A DNA stretch of 64,000 nucleotides from Meiothermus taiwanensis DSM 14542 (GCA_000482765.1 AXWR01000011.1:1-64000), one strand, 5' to 3'. Positions 35,110 to 44,394 are shown, counted from the stretch's first letter. Numbers and translations: made by a program. The notes: a model not told the origin generated them from the sequence alone.

Positions 35110-36066
35110 TCAGCGCACCTTCTCCAGGATCAACCGGGTTAGGTCGTTGGAGTTGCGCAGGCTCACCAGCGGGCCGCTGTAGGGGCTATAGGCCTCGGGA
35201 AGGTAAAGAATGCTCTGGTCTTTCAGGCGTTTGCCCACAGGGCTTTCAAAAAACGCTTTGGAACCGTCGTACTGACCGCCCGGAGGAAACACCACCACCA
35301 GGGTCTCTTTATCTAAGGAGAGCAAGGCCTCATCGCTGATAGGGGCCCCGACATTGAGGGTGATCTTTTCCGGGGTAAAGCCATCCTTGAAGCCCAGCTC
35401 GCGCAGGTCTGGCATCAGCCGTACCCCGGTGTAAATCCAGTTGGCCCCTCCGGCAAAAGGTGCAATAACCACCGCCTTGGGGTACTTCTGGAAGACACCG
35501 GCGGCCCTCAGCCGGGCGGCGTTGCGCCGGTTGTTTACCGCTACCTGCTCGATAATCGCCTCGGCCTGGGCAGTGCGGCCAAAAATCCGCCCCAGGTCGC
35601 GGAGCCCCCGCTGCCAGAACCCCTCGCCCCCCTCTTGGTAGCCAATGGTGGGCGCGATAGCCGAGAGCTTGTCGTAGTGTTGGTTGCCCTGCCAGGTCAA
35701 ACGCACGATGAGATCGGGCTTCAAAGCCAGAATGGTCTCGAGGTTCGGCTGGATCCAGCTACCCACATACACCGGATTGTTCAGGCGGGCACGGGCCAAA
35801 AAACCCTTCCTCAGAACCTCTGGTTTTACCCGCCCGGCCTCGACATCGGCTGGCGTAAGGTAGGCGCTACCCAGGCCCACAATTCGGTCGGAAACGCCCA
35901 GGGCCGTCAGCCACCCCAGGGCTTCTTCATCCAAAACCACCACGCGCTGTGGGGTTTTATTTAGGGTCACGCTGCCTTCGTCGTGTTTGATGGTCAGGGG
36001 AAAAGCACCCTGGGCCAGCGCTACACACAAAAAACCAAAAAGTACCACCAAGATTGCTTTTTTCAC
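35110..36066 (-). CDS. iron-siderophore substrate-binding protein (FecB-like, paralogue 4)
   Basis: A 318-aa periplasmic binding protein. The start is taken at GTG 36066 because GAGGAG lies six bases upstream, giving [19 protein letters not shown] as signal peptide; the open frame begins at TTG 36087. The mature start [20 protein letters not shown] is close to that of paralogue 5 at 37958 (YPLTIRHDAGETTI). [17 protein letters not shown] and [16 protein letters not shown] mark the lobes. It is the first gene after the iron promoter at 36127-36173 and leads the operon running to 27747. Confidence 0.88.
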   Translation of the reverse strand: MKKAILVVLFGFLCVALAQGAFPLTIKHDEGSVTLNKTPQRVVVLDEEALGWLTALGVSDRIVGLGSAYLTPADVEAGRVKPEVLRKGFLARARLNNPVYVGSWIQPNLETILALKPDLIVRLTWQGNQHYDKLSAIAPTIGYQEGGEGFWQRGLRDLGRIFGRTAQAEAIIEQVAVNNRRNAARLRAAGVFQKYPKAVVIAPFAGGANWIYTGVRLMPDLRELGFKDGFTPEKITLNVGAPISDEALLSLDKETLVVVFPPGGQYDGSKAFFESPVGKRLKDQSILYLPEAYSPYSGPLVSLRNSNDLTRLILEKVR

Positions 36067-36126
36067 TGTTTGCTCCTCTTTTGGCAAGCGCTTCTGTGCT
36101 GCACTCGAGCGGCATTGGCAAAGGGA

Positions 36127-36173
36127 AGTCTATTGGGTGTTGGCTTGCAAAGTCAAGTATTCCACTCGGATTT
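36127..36173 (-). promoter_or_regulatory. iron-regulon promoter S1 with TATTCC dyad
   Basis: Plus-strand TATTCC-ACTC-GGATTT (36158-36173), one base, then -35 AGTCAA (minus TTGACT, 36151-36156), 18-bp spacer and -10 AGTCTA (minus TAGACT, 36127-36132). It reads toward the gene at 36066. The same layout occurs at 40682-40728, 46053-46098 and 54737-54782. Confidence 0.7.
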
Positions 36174-36240
36174 ATCGGCCTTATTCCGGGCCAGGCACCG
36201 CGACCGCGGTAGCTACTCAGCCTTCAGCCCGCACAAAGCC

Positions 36241-37674
36241 CTAGGCCGGCGTTGTATCCAGCCTGCGCTGATAGGCTTCGGGATCCCAGGGAACGCGCGT
36301 CCGCTTTACGGTCGGATCAGGAATGGGCACGGCCGAGAGCAGGGCCTTGGTGTAGTCGTCCTGCGGGTTCCGGTAGATGGTGTGAGCATCCGCCAGTTCT
36401 ACCAAACGCCCCCTATACATAACCGCCACCCGATCCGAGATGCTCTCTACCACGGCCAGGTCGTGCGAGATGAAAAGCAAGGTCAGCCCCAGGGTTTTCT
36501 TTAGTTCCCTGATCAGCTCGAGAATTTCTGCACGAATGGAGACATCCAATGCAGAAACACACTCATCGGCCACAATAAAGTCGGGGTTGAGCGCCAGGGC
36601 TCGTGCGATACCGATGCGCTGGCGTTGCCCACCAGAAAACTCGTGCGGGTAACGGCGGGCCATATCGGGATCGAGCTGCACCATCTCCAGCAGTTCAGCC
36701 ACCCGCTGGTTGCGCGCTGCGGCTGTTTTGTGGGTATTGTGAATTAGCAAAGGCTCAGCCAGGATATCCCCCACGGTCATGCGCGGGTTTAAGCTGGCGA
36801 AAGGATCCTGGAAGATTATCTGTAGCCGCCGGCGCAACGGCCGCAGCTCGTGCTTTGGCAGATGGGTGATGTCCTGCCCATCAAATATGATGCGGCCGCC
36901 CGTGGGCTCAATCAGCCGCAAGATGCACCGGCCTACCGTGGTCTTACCGGAACCGCTTTCACCCACCAGACCCAGCACCTCTCCCTTGTGTATTTTCAGG
37001 CTCACGTCGGATACAGCCTTTACATAGCCCTGAACACGGTTTAGCAGGCCACCCCGTAGCGGAAACCATTTCTGCAGGTGCTCAATTTCCAGGAGTACGG
37101 GCGGCTCCTCTTGTTTGGGCGGGGCCGGTCTAGCCATGTCAATGCGTGGAACAGAGGCGATGAGACGCTGGGTGTAAGCTTCTTTAGGGGTCGCGAAAAT
37201 CTCTTTAACCCCCCCCTCTTCCACCTTAACCCCGTGCTGCATAACCACCACTCGATCGGCCATCTCGGCCACCACCCCGAGATCGTGGGTGATAAAGAGC
37301 ACGCTGGTCTGGATCTCCGACTTAAGCTTGTTAATCAGCTCCAGAATCTGGGCCTGAATAATCACATCCAACGCGGTAGTGGGCTCATCGGCAATCAGCA
37401 GGCTGGGCTTGCAGGAAAGCGCCATGGCGATCATGACCCGCTGCCGCATACCTCCAGACATCTGGTGGGGATAATCTGCAAATCGCCGGTGTGGATCGGG
37501 AATTTCCACCAGGTTGAGCATCTCTATAGCCAGGGCCTTGGCCTCCTGGCGGCTTTTTCCCTGATGGAGCCGGATGGCCTCCACAATCTGGTCACCCACG
37601 GTGTAGACCGGGTTTAGCGAGGTCATCGGTTCCTGAAAAATCATGGCGATGTCGTTCCCGCGAATGCGGCGCAT
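36241..37674 (-). CDS. Opp/Dpp-type fused ABC ATPase, C-terminal fragment after a TAG codon
   Basis: 477 aa making up the rest of a DppD-DppF fusion. It carries the first domain's Q-loop onward ([18 protein letters not shown], signature [15 protein letters not shown], Walker [14 protein letters not shown]) and a whole second ATPase domain (Walker [10 protein letters not shown], signature [28 protein letters not shown]) with the Opp C-terminal tail. Its own Walker A for domain one is in the upstream piece. ATG 37674 follows the TAG directly (TAGATG), so re-initiation is conceivable. The Walker B box of domain two has DEC in place of DEP. Confidence 0.85.
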   Translation of the reverse strand: MRRIRGNDIAMIFQEPMTSLNPVYTVGDQIVEAIRLHQGKSRQEAKALAIEMLNLVEIPDPHRRFADYPHQMSGGMRQRVMIAMALSCKPSLLIADEPTTALDVIIQAQILELINKLKSEIQTSVLFITHDLGVVAEMADRVVVMQHGVKVEEGGVKEIFATPKEAYTQRLIASVPRIDMARPAPPKQEEPPVLLEIEHLQKWFPLRGGLLNRVQGYVKAVSDVSLKIHKGEVLGLVGESGSGKTTVGRCILRLIEPTGGRIIFDGQDITHLPKHELRPLRRRLQIIFQDPFASLNPRMTVGDILAEPLLIHNTHKTAAARNQRVAELLEMVQLDPDMARRYPHEFSGGQRQRIGIARALALNPDFIVADECVSALDVSIRAEILELIRELKKTLGLTLLFISHDLAVVESISDRVAVMYRGRLVELADAHTIYRNPQDDYTKALLSAVPIPDPTVKRTRVPWDPEAYQRRLDTTPA

Positions 37675-37947
37675 CTACGCTTCCGTCAGACCGATTAGAT
37701 CCTTCGGCTGCCCATCCTTGCCCCGAAACCAGACCTGGCCGGATACAATCCGCCCCGGCGGGCTGGGTATGAGTCGCATGATGGCTAAGCTGGTTACACT
37801 TTTGCCCGACCCCGACTCCCCAACCACCGCCAGCGTCTCGCCTTTATCAATGTGGAAGGACAGGTCGCGCACGGCCTGAACCACCCCGTTATCGGTGGTG
37901 AACTCAACTGTTAGCTGGCTGACTTCCAGTATTCGTTCCTGCTTCAT
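37675..37947 (-). CDS. Opp/Dpp-type fused ABC ATPase, N-terminal fragment ending in TAG
   Basis: 90 aa with the start of an oligopeptide-type ATPase: VSQLTVEFTTDNGVVQAVRD and Walker [20 protein letters not shown], then KDLIGLTEA and a TAG. In relatives this point reads straight on into xMRRIRG, so one base change (for example GAG to TAG) explains the break; both pieces are in the same frame, with no indel. Alone it cannot be an ATPase. Together with 36241-37674 it would be about 568 residues, normal for the fusion. It starts ten bases after the binding protein at 37958. Confidence 0.85.
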   Translation of the reverse strand: MKQERILEVSQLTVEFTTDNGVVQAVRDLSFHIDKGETLAVVGESGSGKSVTSLAIMRLIPSPPGRIVSGQVWFRGKDGQPKDLIGLTEA

Positions 37948-37957
37948 GTAGCTCCTT

Positions 37958-38893
37958 TCAGCGTCCCAACAGCAAACGGGCTATTTTTTCCGCCCTCCGC
38001 AGGTCGGTGATGGGGCCCCCCTGGGGCTCTTGCACATCCAGCTCGTAGCGGTACAAGGGCACCTGTGTTGCTTTGAGCACACGCTCACTGGTCAGTTCCG
38101 GATACCGGCCATCGGGGGTTTTGGCCCGTAGGTACAGGACAAAGTCGGTGTTGCTTCGGTTTATGGTAGCAAGGGCTTCCGGCGAGACCGGCTGATACGA
38201 ACCATCTTTGATCTCCACGCCCGGTACGTTGGCCAGACGAAAACCTAACCGGGTCAGCGCGATGGAGTAGTTGAACTTTGGACCAAACACCCCGGTAAAC
38301 TGCTCGTTGTACAGAAAAAGCGAGGTAACACGAGGGTTCTTCGCCACAAAAGGAGCCAGCCGCCCGCGCCAAACCCGCATCTGGGCATCGTAATCGCGCA
38401 GAACTTTTTGAGCCTGCTGGGTTTGATTGAGGGCCCTTGCAGTTTCTAAAAAAGCCGTGCGCCACCCGGTAACCGGATCGCGGTTAAACTCCCAAGCCAG
38501 TACCGGAGCTATTTTCTTCAAGCCCTCTATGGCCTCCGAGGTTCCCCAGACCAGTATTAGGTCGGGCTTGAGTGAGAGCACGGCCTCTAGCGAGGGTTGC
38601 ATGGAGTTGCCCACATAGATGGCGGGGCCAAGCTGGCTGGGCGAGTAGTAAGTAAGGCCGCTGACCACTTCGCCCGGCCGGGCAGCCTGTATTCGGCTAG
38701 AACCATAGCCAACCGGCTTTATGCCCAGGGGTATCAAGAGTTCTAATAACTCCTCTCCCAGGGCCACCACGCGCTCGGGCTTTTTTACGATCGTGGTTTC
38801 GCCCGCATCGTGCCGAATGGTCAGTGGGTAGGCGGTCTGTGCACTGGCTAGCAGACTCCAGCAAAAGGCTACAATAATCAGGTTCCTTATCAT
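37958..38893 (-). CDS. iron-siderophore substrate-binding protein (FecB-like, paralogue 5)
   Basis: A 311-aa periplasmic binding protein with signal peptide MIRNLIIVAFCWSLLASAQ and mature start YPLTIRHDAGETTIVKKPER. RVVALGEELLELLIPLGIKPVG and LEAVLSLKPDLILVWG are typical. It follows the glyoxalase-like gene by three bases, with AAAGGAG eleven bases before the start, and precedes the broken Opp-type ATPase. Being FecB-type, it is not the expected partner of an oligopeptide ATPase. Confidence 0.88.
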   Translation of the reverse strand: MIRNLIIVAFCWSLLASAQTAYPLTIRHDAGETTIVKKPERVVALGEELLELLIPLGIKPVGYGSSRIQAARPGEVVSGLTYYSPSQLGPAIYVGNSMQPSLEAVLSLKPDLILVWGTSEAIEGLKKIAPVLAWEFNRDPVTGWRTAFLETARALNQTQQAQKVLRDYDAQMRVWRGRLAPFVAKNPRVTSLFLYNEQFTGVFGPKFNYSIALTRLGFRLANVPGVEIKDGSYQPVSPEALATINRSNTDFVLYLRAKTPDGRYPELTSERVLKATQVPLYRYELDVQEPQGGPITDLRRAEKIARLLLGR

Positions 38894-38896
38894 CGT

Positions 38897-39640
38897 TCAT
38901 CGTTCTCCTTTCTCATCCCCGAGGACAGGCTCAAGGACGGGATCGCCCAGAAGGTGAATTGCCACGCCCTGGGTCTGGGCCCGATCCAGCCTGCCCTCGA
39001 GCGGATGACGGGTGCGCAGGATGAGTGTTTGTAAACCCTCTTCAATCGAGGTCTGCAGGTACAGCAGATGCGCTCCAATGGTAAAAATGGCACGCCGCCC
39101 TTGGGCAGTGTTCTCAAAAAACCCTTGCTGCCCTAAAAGCCGGCGAAAGCGGAGGGTTTGACCCAGCAGGTTGGGGGTATGTAAACAAAGCGCGTGCAGT
39201 CCCACCACCCCATTGGGGTGCTGGGATGGAAGGTGGATGGGCTGTGGCATCAGTGGATTGAACAGCAGGGGCAGTGGAAACCAGGGCAGGGCCAGATGCG
39301 GGCACCATCCACCTAGGGTCTCATAGCTCAGATCCTGGGCCCGAAGGTGGGCCTCGAGTTCAGCAAAAGAAGCTTTTGGGGTAAGGCAAAAGTCCAGCAA
39401 GCGGCGCTGCCCGTATTGGCTTAGGCGGCTTTGCAGAATCTCCCCTCCTCGAGCCAGGAAGCGTTCCAGTCCGCCCTGGTGCGGTAAGAACTCCAGCAAT
39501 ACGCCATCGGGCAGGTATATCCAGGCCCCGCCCCAATGGGGGCTGCGCACCACTGCAAACCCGAGATCGCGGAAGTTTTGTACGGCCGCCTCGAGGTTCT
39601 CAAAGCGAAGCAGGACATGGGAAACGCGAAATTCAAGCAT
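38897..39640 (-). CDS. VOC superfamily protein (Glyoxalase-like domain)
   Basis: A 247-aa protein with two glyoxalase-type betaalphabeta modules: VSHVLLRFENLEAAVQNFRD with LEFLPH at the end of the first, and GVVGLHALCLHTPNLLGQTL with HLLYLQTS in the second. His and Glu residues in these positions could bind a metal. Similar proteins act on small or amphipathic metabolites. It sits in the iron locus between a nitroreductase and a binding protein; a role in siderophore handling is only an inference. Confidence 0.78.
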   Translation of the reverse strand: MLEFRVSHVLLRFENLEAAVQNFRDLGFAVVRSPHWGGAWIYLPDGVLLEFLPHQGGLERFLARGGEILQSRLSQYGQRRLLDFCLTPKASFAELEAHLRAQDLSYETLGGWCPHLALPWFPLPLLFNPLMPQPIHLPSQHPNGVVGLHALCLHTPNLLGQTLRFRRLLGQQGFFENTAQGRRAIFTIGAHLLYLQTSIEEGLQTLILRTRHPLEGRLDRAQTQGVAIHLLGDPVLEPVLGDEKGER

Positions 39641-39689
39641 TCACATCCCCCTTACCCGCCACACCAAGCCTGGCCTCAAACCACCCAGA

Positions 39690-39784
39690 AATCTGGGGCC
39701 CAGCTTTAAGACAGGGCTCCACCCAGTCCGCGCACTATGCAGCCGCGCGGCCCTGGTCTTAAAAACGATTTCTCCACCCAGATT
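39690..39784. repeat. 95-bp nested inverted repeat
   Basis: Three nested stems: outer AATCTGGG (39690-39697) with CCCAGATT (39777-39784); middle TTTAAGACAGGGC (39705-39717) with its complement carrying one bulged base (39750-39763); inner CCGCGC (39728-39733) with GCGCGG (39745-39750). It fills much of the 287-bp gap between the nitroreductase and the glyoxalase-like gene. It could be a folded RNA in the operon transcript, a processing site, or a miniature mobile element. Confidence 0.7.
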
Positions 39785-39927
39785 AGTCGGATTTTGGGCG
39801 CAAGGCGCACCCAACTTACCTGCAAAACCTTGCCCCCAGCAAGCCGCCTGGGGTTTTAGCAAACGTCGGCCGCCCTGAACCACCATCTGAGGGGGTGGCA
39901 GGGCTTGGCTGGGCACACCCAACACCC

Positions 39928-40530
39928 CTAACCCCTCCAGACCACTTTCTCTTCCCACGGTCTGCGGCGGGCTTTTGGCCAGGGAATCGCCGGGCGGCCA
40001 ACATACAGGAAACCCAGCAGTTTATCGGGCGGCTCCAGGCCCACAAAGCGGGCGGTATTTTCGTGCCGCACTGGCAGCCCAGAGGTCCAGAAAGCCCCCA
40101 AACCCAGGCTGGCCGCAACCAGATGTGCATTCTGTACCGCGCAGGCCACAGCCGCTATCTCTTCCCACTCGGGAATCTTGGGATGGGTGCCTACCCGCAC
40201 ACCGATCGAGATCCAGACCGGCGCCTTCCAGACCCGTTCCTTCTGGGCAATCCAGGCCGATTCCTGAAAGGCCTCACCGGTAAACGCCAGGCGGTAGCTC
40301 TGGGCAAACGCTTCACCCAAGGCGCGCCTCTCTTCGCCGCTAAAAACCGTAAAACGCCAGGGCTCGGTTAGGCCGTGGGTTGGGGCGTAGTTTGCAGCCT
40401 CGAGCATCCACCGGATGTATTCCATTGGGATGGGCTCGGGAGAAAGCTGGTCTTGGGAGATGCTGCGGCGCCTACGGATAACGTCCATGAGCATTTCCAA
40501 CTCCGCGGGTAGGGCCGTGTCTTCTATCAT
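39928..40530 (-). CDS. nitroreductase family FMN protein
   Basis: A 200-aa flavoprotein of the nitroreductase family. DVIRRRRSISQDQLSPEPIP holds the Arg cluster for FMN phosphate, followed by LEAANYAPTHGLTEPWRF and the C-terminal LGLGAFWTSGLP and LLGFLYVGRPA. Members reduce nitro compounds or quinones, or act in flavin and cobalamin metabolism; ferric-siderophore reduction is possible here. ATG 40530 has GGAGG nine bases upstream. It is the first gene of the unit behind promoter S2, with a 150-nt leader. Confidence 0.88.
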   Translation of the reverse strand: MIEDTALPAELEMLMDVIRRRRSISQDQLSPEPIPMEYIRWMLEAANYAPTHGLTEPWRFTVFSGEERRALGEAFAQSYRLAFTGEAFQESAWIAQKERVWKAPVWISIGVRVGTHPKIPEWEEIAAVACAVQNAHLVAASLGLGAFWTSGLPVRHENTARFVGLEPPDKLLGFLYVGRPAIPWPKARRRPWEEKVVWRG

Positions 40531-40681
40531 TAGAACACCTCCGTGGCCTGCGTTCTGCAAGAACAGGCGGAAAGATTGAGGCTTCTTTCGAGCAGGCCGT
40601 TGGGGTTGGGAGGGCTTTTCACCACAGGAGCAAGCTGTTTACCAAGTCCTGCAAGGGGTATTCAGCCTTCACAACGACCAC

Positions 40682-40728
40682 AGTGTAAAATCACCAATCC
40701 GCAAAAGTCAACTATTCCAGTCGGATTT
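40682..40728 (-). promoter_or_regulatory. iron-regulon promoter S2 with TATTCC dyad
   Basis: TATTCC-AGTC-GGATTT (40713-40728), one base, -35 AGTCAA (minus TTGACT, 40706-40711), 18-bp spacer, -10 AGTGTA (minus TACACT, 40682-40687). It drives the nitroreductase gene at 40530. Confidence 0.7.
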
Positions 40729-40742
40729 TATCAATATAAAAA

Positions 40743-40757
40743 TGATAACCATTCTCA
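40743..40757. promoter_or_regulatory. Fur-box-like 7-1-7 inverted repeat
   Basis: TGATAAC-C-ATTCTCA matches the TGATAAT-N-ATTATCA Fur consensus in 12 of the 14 paired positions. It lies 14 bp outside the S2 dyad, in an AT-rich stretch. It could be a second site for iron control of promoter S2. Confidence 0.4.
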
Positions 40758-40828
40758 GTAGGTAAAAGCACCCGCGCCCAGGCCTGGTGTGCTTTAGGGC
40801 TAAAAGCGATTTGTGCCGGCTTCCCAAA

Positions 40829-40958
40829 GATAGCCAACCGTGGCAAAGACCCCCAGAGGCCAGCTTTTTGCAGCCCTCCGCTGCGCTTGGCAAAGAAAGT
40901 GTATCCCGCTCGGGTGGGTTCGCCGCCTTCTGGCATCAAACCAACCGAATCTGGTATT
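40829..40958 (+). repeat. dispersed intergenic hairpin repeat, copy F
   Basis: It reads TAGCCAACCGTGGCAAAGAC, CAGAGGCCAGCTTTTTGCAG, GCTGCGCTTGGCAAAGAAAG, TCGGGTGGGTTCGCCGCC, then AAACCAACCGAATCTGGTATT. It lies between promoter S2 and the MoxR-like gene. Confidence 0.75.
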
Positions 40959-41002
40959 GCTCAATACCAATCTGATTTACACAGTCTTGGCACAGGCAGG
41001 AC

Positions 41003-41014
41003 TAAACTTGACCC
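41003..41014 (+). promoter_or_regulatory. TANNNT -10 box, leaderless start
   Basis: TAAACT (41003-41008) is six bases before ATG 41015 with no ribosome site between. Confidence 0.5.
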
Positions 41015-42436
41015 ATGACCAAGGCCCGAACCCTCGGCGAACTCAAGCGCACCTACCCCCTGGAGAAACTCCGCCGCAGCGTAAAGGACGAAGCACGGGA
41101 GAACCTGATCGCCAAGCTCCGCGCGGGTGAGCGGCTTTTCCCCGGCATCCAGGGCTACAACGACTCGGTGATTCCCCACCTGGTCAATGCCATCCTGGCC
41201 CGGCACAACTTCATTCTTCTGGGTTTGCGCGGGCAGGCCAAAAGCCGCATCTTGCGCCAGCTAACCGAGCTGCTGGACGACGAGGTACCGGCCCTGCCCA
41301 CCGAGATCCGCGACAACCCCCTCTTCCCCCTCTCGGCCGAGGCCAAGCGCCTGCTGGAGGAGGCCGGCGACGAGGCCCCCATCGTCTGGATTCCCCGCTC
41401 GGAACGTTACGTGGAAAAGCTGGCCACCCCCGACACCACCGTGGCCGATATTCTGGGCGACATTGACCCCATCAAGGCCGCCAAGCGCGGCACCGGGCTG
41501 GCCGACCTCGAGGCCGTGCACTACGGCCTCCTGCCCCGCGCCAACCGCGGTATCTTCGCCATCAACGAGGTGGCCGACCTGGCCCCCAAGGTGCAGGTGG
41601 CGCTCTTCAACATCCTGCAAGAGGGTGATGTGCAGATCCGGGGCTACCCGGTGCGCCTCGAGCTCGACGTCTGGATCGCCTTCACCGCCAACCCCCAGGA
41701 CTACACCGCCCGGGGCAAGATCGTCACGCCCCTCAAAGACCGCATCGGCTCGGAGATCCGCACCCACTACCCCCGCACCCTCGAGGAGGGCCTTTCCATC
41801 ACGCGGCAGGAGGCCTGGATTGCCCGCGAGGAAGGGATGTACATCCCCGCCTACGTGGCCGAGGCCTCGGAGGCGGTGGCCTTTGTGGCCCGCGAGGACA
41901 AGCGGGTGGACAAGACCTCGGGGGTCTCGCAGCGCCTCTCCATCAGCCTGCTGGAGCTGGTGGCCTCCAACGCCGAGCGGCGGGCCCTCCTCTTGGGGGA
42001 GCGCCCGGTGGCCCGGCCCCTCGACCTCTACGCGGCCCTACCGGCCATCACCGGCAAAATCGAACTCGAGTACGAGGGCGAACTCCAGGGAGCCGAGCGG
42101 GTGGCCAAAGACCTCTTGCAAAAAGCCTTTGGCCTGGCTTATGGCGAGCGGGCGCGGGGCCTGCAGGTAGACGAGATCGTGCAGTACTTCGCCGATGGCA
42201 ACCTCCTGACCCTGCCCGAGGGCAGCGCCAAAGCGGTGCTGAAGGAGATGGAAAAAGTGCCGGGGCTGCTGGCTGCTGCCCAGAAGCTCGAGCCCCAGAC
42301 CACCCCCGAGGCCCTGGTGGCCGCCGGGGAGTTCATCCTCGAGGGTCTGGCCGGCCGCCGCAAGATCGCCCGCGGCGAGGAGAGCTACAGCGCCCCCATC
42401 GAGCGGGAGCGCGAACGCTGGGGGAGCGGCAACTGA
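41015..42436 (+). CDS. MoxR/ChlI-like AAA+ ATPase
   Basis: A 473-aa ATPase related to the magnesium-chelatase ChlI/MoxR group. The P-loop is GLRGQAKSR (near 71-79), the Walker B region is [13 protein letters not shown] with Asn-Glu, followed by a helix-2 insert and sensor 1 in [12 protein letters not shown]; the arginine-finger region is [15 protein letters not shown]. The first Gly of the loop context is unusual (G-x-R-G-x-x-K-S). It is followed after eleven bases by a VWA protein, the usual partner, as in MoxR-VWA chaperone systems that load metals or remodel complexes. Target unknown. Confidence 0.85.
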   Translation: MTKARTLGELKRTYPLEKLRRSVKDEARENLIAKLRAGERLFPGIQGYNDSVIPHLVNAILARHNFILLGLRGQAKSRILRQLTELLDDEVPALPTEIRDNPLFPLSAEAKRLLEEAGDEAPIVWIPRSERYVEKLATPDTTVADILGDIDPIKAAKRGTGLADLEAVHYGLLPRANRGIFAINEVADLAPKVQVALFNILQEGDVQIRGYPVRLELDVWIAFTANPQDYTARGKIVTPLKDRIGSEIRTHYPRTLEEGLSITRQEAWIAREEGMYIPAYVAEASEAVAFVAREDKRVDKTSGVSQRLSISLLELVASNAERRALLLGERPVARPLDLYAALPAITGKIELEYEGELQGAERVAKDLLQKAFGLAYGERARGLQVDEIVQYFADGNLLTLPEGSAKAVLKEMEKVPGLLAAAQKLEPQTTPEALVAAGEFILEGLAGRRKIARGEESYSAPIERERERWGSGN

Positions 42437-42447
42437 AAAGGAGCAGT

Positions 42448-43668
42448 ATGCGCGTCCGATACTCCAAATACGAGCCGGGCTTCGACGACCTTACCGGCGC
42501 CGACCTGATGGACATGATCCAGGACTTCCTGATGGACTCGGGCTTTTCCGACCCCTACAACCGCTACCAGCCCGACCCCAACCGCGCCCCCACCGCCGAA
42601 GACCTGATGGACGCCCTGCTGCAAGCCCTGCTGGAACGGGATCGCATCCCCGAGGAGTGGCTGCGCGAGGCCCGAAACGCCCGGAACTTTCAGGAAACCC
42701 GCCTGGGCCAGGAGTTGCAGCGCCTGATGCAACGCCTGCAAGACGAGGGCTACATCCGGCTGCCCGGCGACGATCCCACCAGCCCCCGGGGCCAGGGTAT
42801 GCAAGGTATGGCCCAGGAGACCCGGTTGGAGCTCACCAATAAGTCGGTGGACTTTCTGGGCCTCAAGAGCCTGCGCACCCTGCTGGGCTCCCTGGGCAAA
42901 AACGTCCCTGGCGCCCATGTCACGCGGCACTTTGCCTCGGGTGTGGAGAGCAGTGGCGAGACCAAACCCTACGAGTTCGGCGACCAGCCCAACATCAACA
43001 TCGGCGAGACGCTCAAGCAGGTGGTGATGAAGGGGCTGGAGAACATCGAGGAACGCGACCTGACCATCGAGCTATCCGAGTACACCGCTGCCATGAACAC
43101 CGTGGTGCTGCTGGACTGCTCCCACTCCATGATCCTCTACGGCGAGGACCGCTTCACCCCGGCCAAGCGGGTGGCGCTGGGGCTGGCGCACCTGATCCGC
43201 ACCCAGTACCCCGGCGACCAGGTACGCTTCGGGATCTTCCACGACAGCGCCGAGGAAGTACCGCTGGGCCGCCTCCCTACCGTGCAGGTTGGGCCTTACC
43301 ACACCAACACCGCCGAGGGCCTCAAGCTGGCCCGCAAGATGCTCAGGAAGATGAGCGGCGAGATGAAGCAGATCATCATGATTACCGACGGCAAGCCCTC
43401 CGCGCTCACCCTGCCCTCGGGGCAGATCTACAAAAACGCCTGGGGCCTCGACCCCGTGATCCTGGCCGAGACCCTCAAAGAGGCCACCCTGGCCCGCAAG
43501 GAAGGCATCCCCATCCACACCTTCATGCTGGCCCGCGAGCCCGAGCTGCTGGCCTTCGTCAAAAAAATCACCCAGATCACCAAGGGCAAGGCCTACCTGA
43601 CCACCCCCGGCAACATCGGGCGGTATGTGCTGATGGACTTCTTGAACCGCAAGGTGAGCCGGAACTAA
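42448..43668 (+). CDS. VWA-domain protein (CoxE/BchD-like partner)
   Basis: A 406-aa protein. The N-terminal 220 residues are helical and acidic ([20 protein letters not shown]), and the C-terminal half is a von Willebrand A domain with an intact MIDAS: DCSHS (near 222), Thr in YHTNTAEGL and Asp in IMITDGKPS. It should bind Mg2+ and a protein partner. AAGGAG precedes the ATG, and it is the second gene of a two-gene unit with the AAA+ ATPase. Confidence 0.87.
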   Translation: MRVRYSKYEPGFDDLTGADLMDMIQDFLMDSGFSDPYNRYQPDPNRAPTAEDLMDALLQALLERDRIPEEWLREARNARNFQETRLGQELQRLMQRLQDEGYIRLPGDDPTSPRGQGMQGMAQETRLELTNKSVDFLGLKSLRTLLGSLGKNVPGAHVTRHFASGVESSGETKPYEFGDQPNINIGETLKQVVMKGLENIEERDLTIELSEYTAAMNTVVLLDCSHSMILYGEDRFTPAKRVALGLAHLIRTQYPGDQVRFGIFHDSAEEVPLGRLPTVQVGPYHTNTAEGLKLARKMLRKMSGEMKQIIMITDGKPSALTLPSGQIYKNAWGLDPVILAETLKEATLARKEGIPIHTFMLAREPELLAFVKKITQITKGKAYLTTPGNIGRYVLMDFLNRKVSRN

Positions 43669-43752
43669 ACGGCACCTGACCAGGCCTGTAGAGCACCTTT
43701 TGCCTTGCTTGAACTCTCTGGGGCAAAAATTCCCCCCACCTTCGAGAAATGG

Positions 43753-44028
43753 TTAGTAATGGTATCGCGCTTGCAGGAAATCAACCCGCTCGTCCGAGAC
43801 GCGGTAAACCAGGCGGTGCTCCTGGGTGATGCGGCGTGACCATATACCAGGGCCAAGGTATTTGAGTGGTTCAGGCTTTCCTATCCCAGCAAAGGGTTCG
43901 CGCAAGACCGATTCGATAAGGTCGAAAATTTTGAGCGCAACCTTGCGGTCGGCATCCACCCAGAAGCGAAGATCCTCGAGAAAGACCGGCGTGAACAGAG
44001 CCTCGCGCGGCTTATTGGCCTTGGCCAC
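43753..44028 (-). CDS. yoeB: YoeB family mRNA interferase toxin
   Basis: A 91-aa ribosome-dependent RNase of the RelE/Txe-YoeB group. The diagnostic C-terminal pattern is present: PLKYLGPGIWSRRITQEHRL with the catalytic Glu and Arg residues and the terminal ARYHY (His-Tyr). Typical YoeB is about 84-90 residues. The start overlaps the antitoxin gene by 17 bases, with the antitoxin first, as in other yefM-yoeB operons. Confidence 0.93.
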   Translation of the reverse strand: MAKANKPREALFTPVFLEDLRFWVDADRKVALKIFDLIESVLREPFAGIGKPEPLKYLGPGIWSRRITQEHRLVYRVSDERVDFLQARYHY

Positions 44029-44299
44029 CCAGTACCTCGAGGCGCAGATCTGCAGCGCTGCCCTTCAGGCCCTCGCCTTTTTGAGCCTGCTCGAGCGCCT
44101 TCAACAGCCGCTCGGCGTTCTTGGGAGAGCGCAGCAAATGTACGGTTTCCATAAGGCGCTCGTACTCATCGGCGTCAATCATAGCCACGCGCTTCCCGTT
44201 GCGGCGGTTGATGATGACCACCTCCAGATCGTTGGTTACGCGATCGAGCAGGGTGGCAAGCTGCTCTCTAGCCCAGCTGTAGCTCGTCTCAATAGCCAT
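44012..44299 (-). CDS. yefM: YefM/Phd family antitoxin
   Basis: A 95-aa antitoxin. The Phd/YefM DNA-binding fold is clear: YSWAREQLATLLDRVTND, VVIINRRNGKRVAMIDADEY and ERLMETVHLLRSPKNAERLL; the C-terminal tail wraps the toxin. It starts at ATG 44299; a longer frame is unsupported. Just upstream are two TGTACA cores, the element recognised by E. coli YefM, so autoregulation is expected. Confidence 0.92.
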   Translation of the reverse strand: MAIETSYSWAREQLATLLDRVTNDLEVVIINRRNGKRVAMIDADEYERLMETVHLLRSPKNAERLLKALEQAQKGEGLKGSAADLRLEVLGGQGQ

Positions 44300-44307
44300 A
44301 ACCCTAT

Positions 44308-44326
44308 TGTACAATAAACCTGTACA
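44308..44326 (-). promoter_or_regulatory. paired TGTACA operator of yefM-yoeB
   Basis: TGTACA at 44308-44313 (within palindrome TTGTACAA) and again at 44321-44326, 13 bp apart, directly upstream of yefM. The E. coli yefM-yoeB operator is built from repeats with the same TGTACA core. Confidence 0.65.
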
Positions 44327-44381
44327 AGTTCGAGGGCGATGGCCACCGGTCGGCACTCATGCTTTGCCCTTGGCTTCCGGC

Positions 44382-44394
44382 TACACTACCCGTT
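44382..44394 (+). promoter_or_regulatory. TANNNT -10 box, leaderless start
   Basis: TACACT (44382-44387) is seven bases before ATG 44395. Confidence 0.45.

Noticed and set aside
39641..39958. 105-codon frame in the nitroreductase-glyoxalase gap
   Set aside because: It starts inside the nitroreductase gene, lacks a ribosome site and covers the nested inverted repeat; composition is not protein-like.
43753..44299. yefM-yoeB as a mobile defence island with the adjoining MoxR-VWA genes
   Set aside because: The toxin-antitoxin pair is a simple two-gene unit on the opposite strand, and no integrase, att site or defence gene surrounds it.
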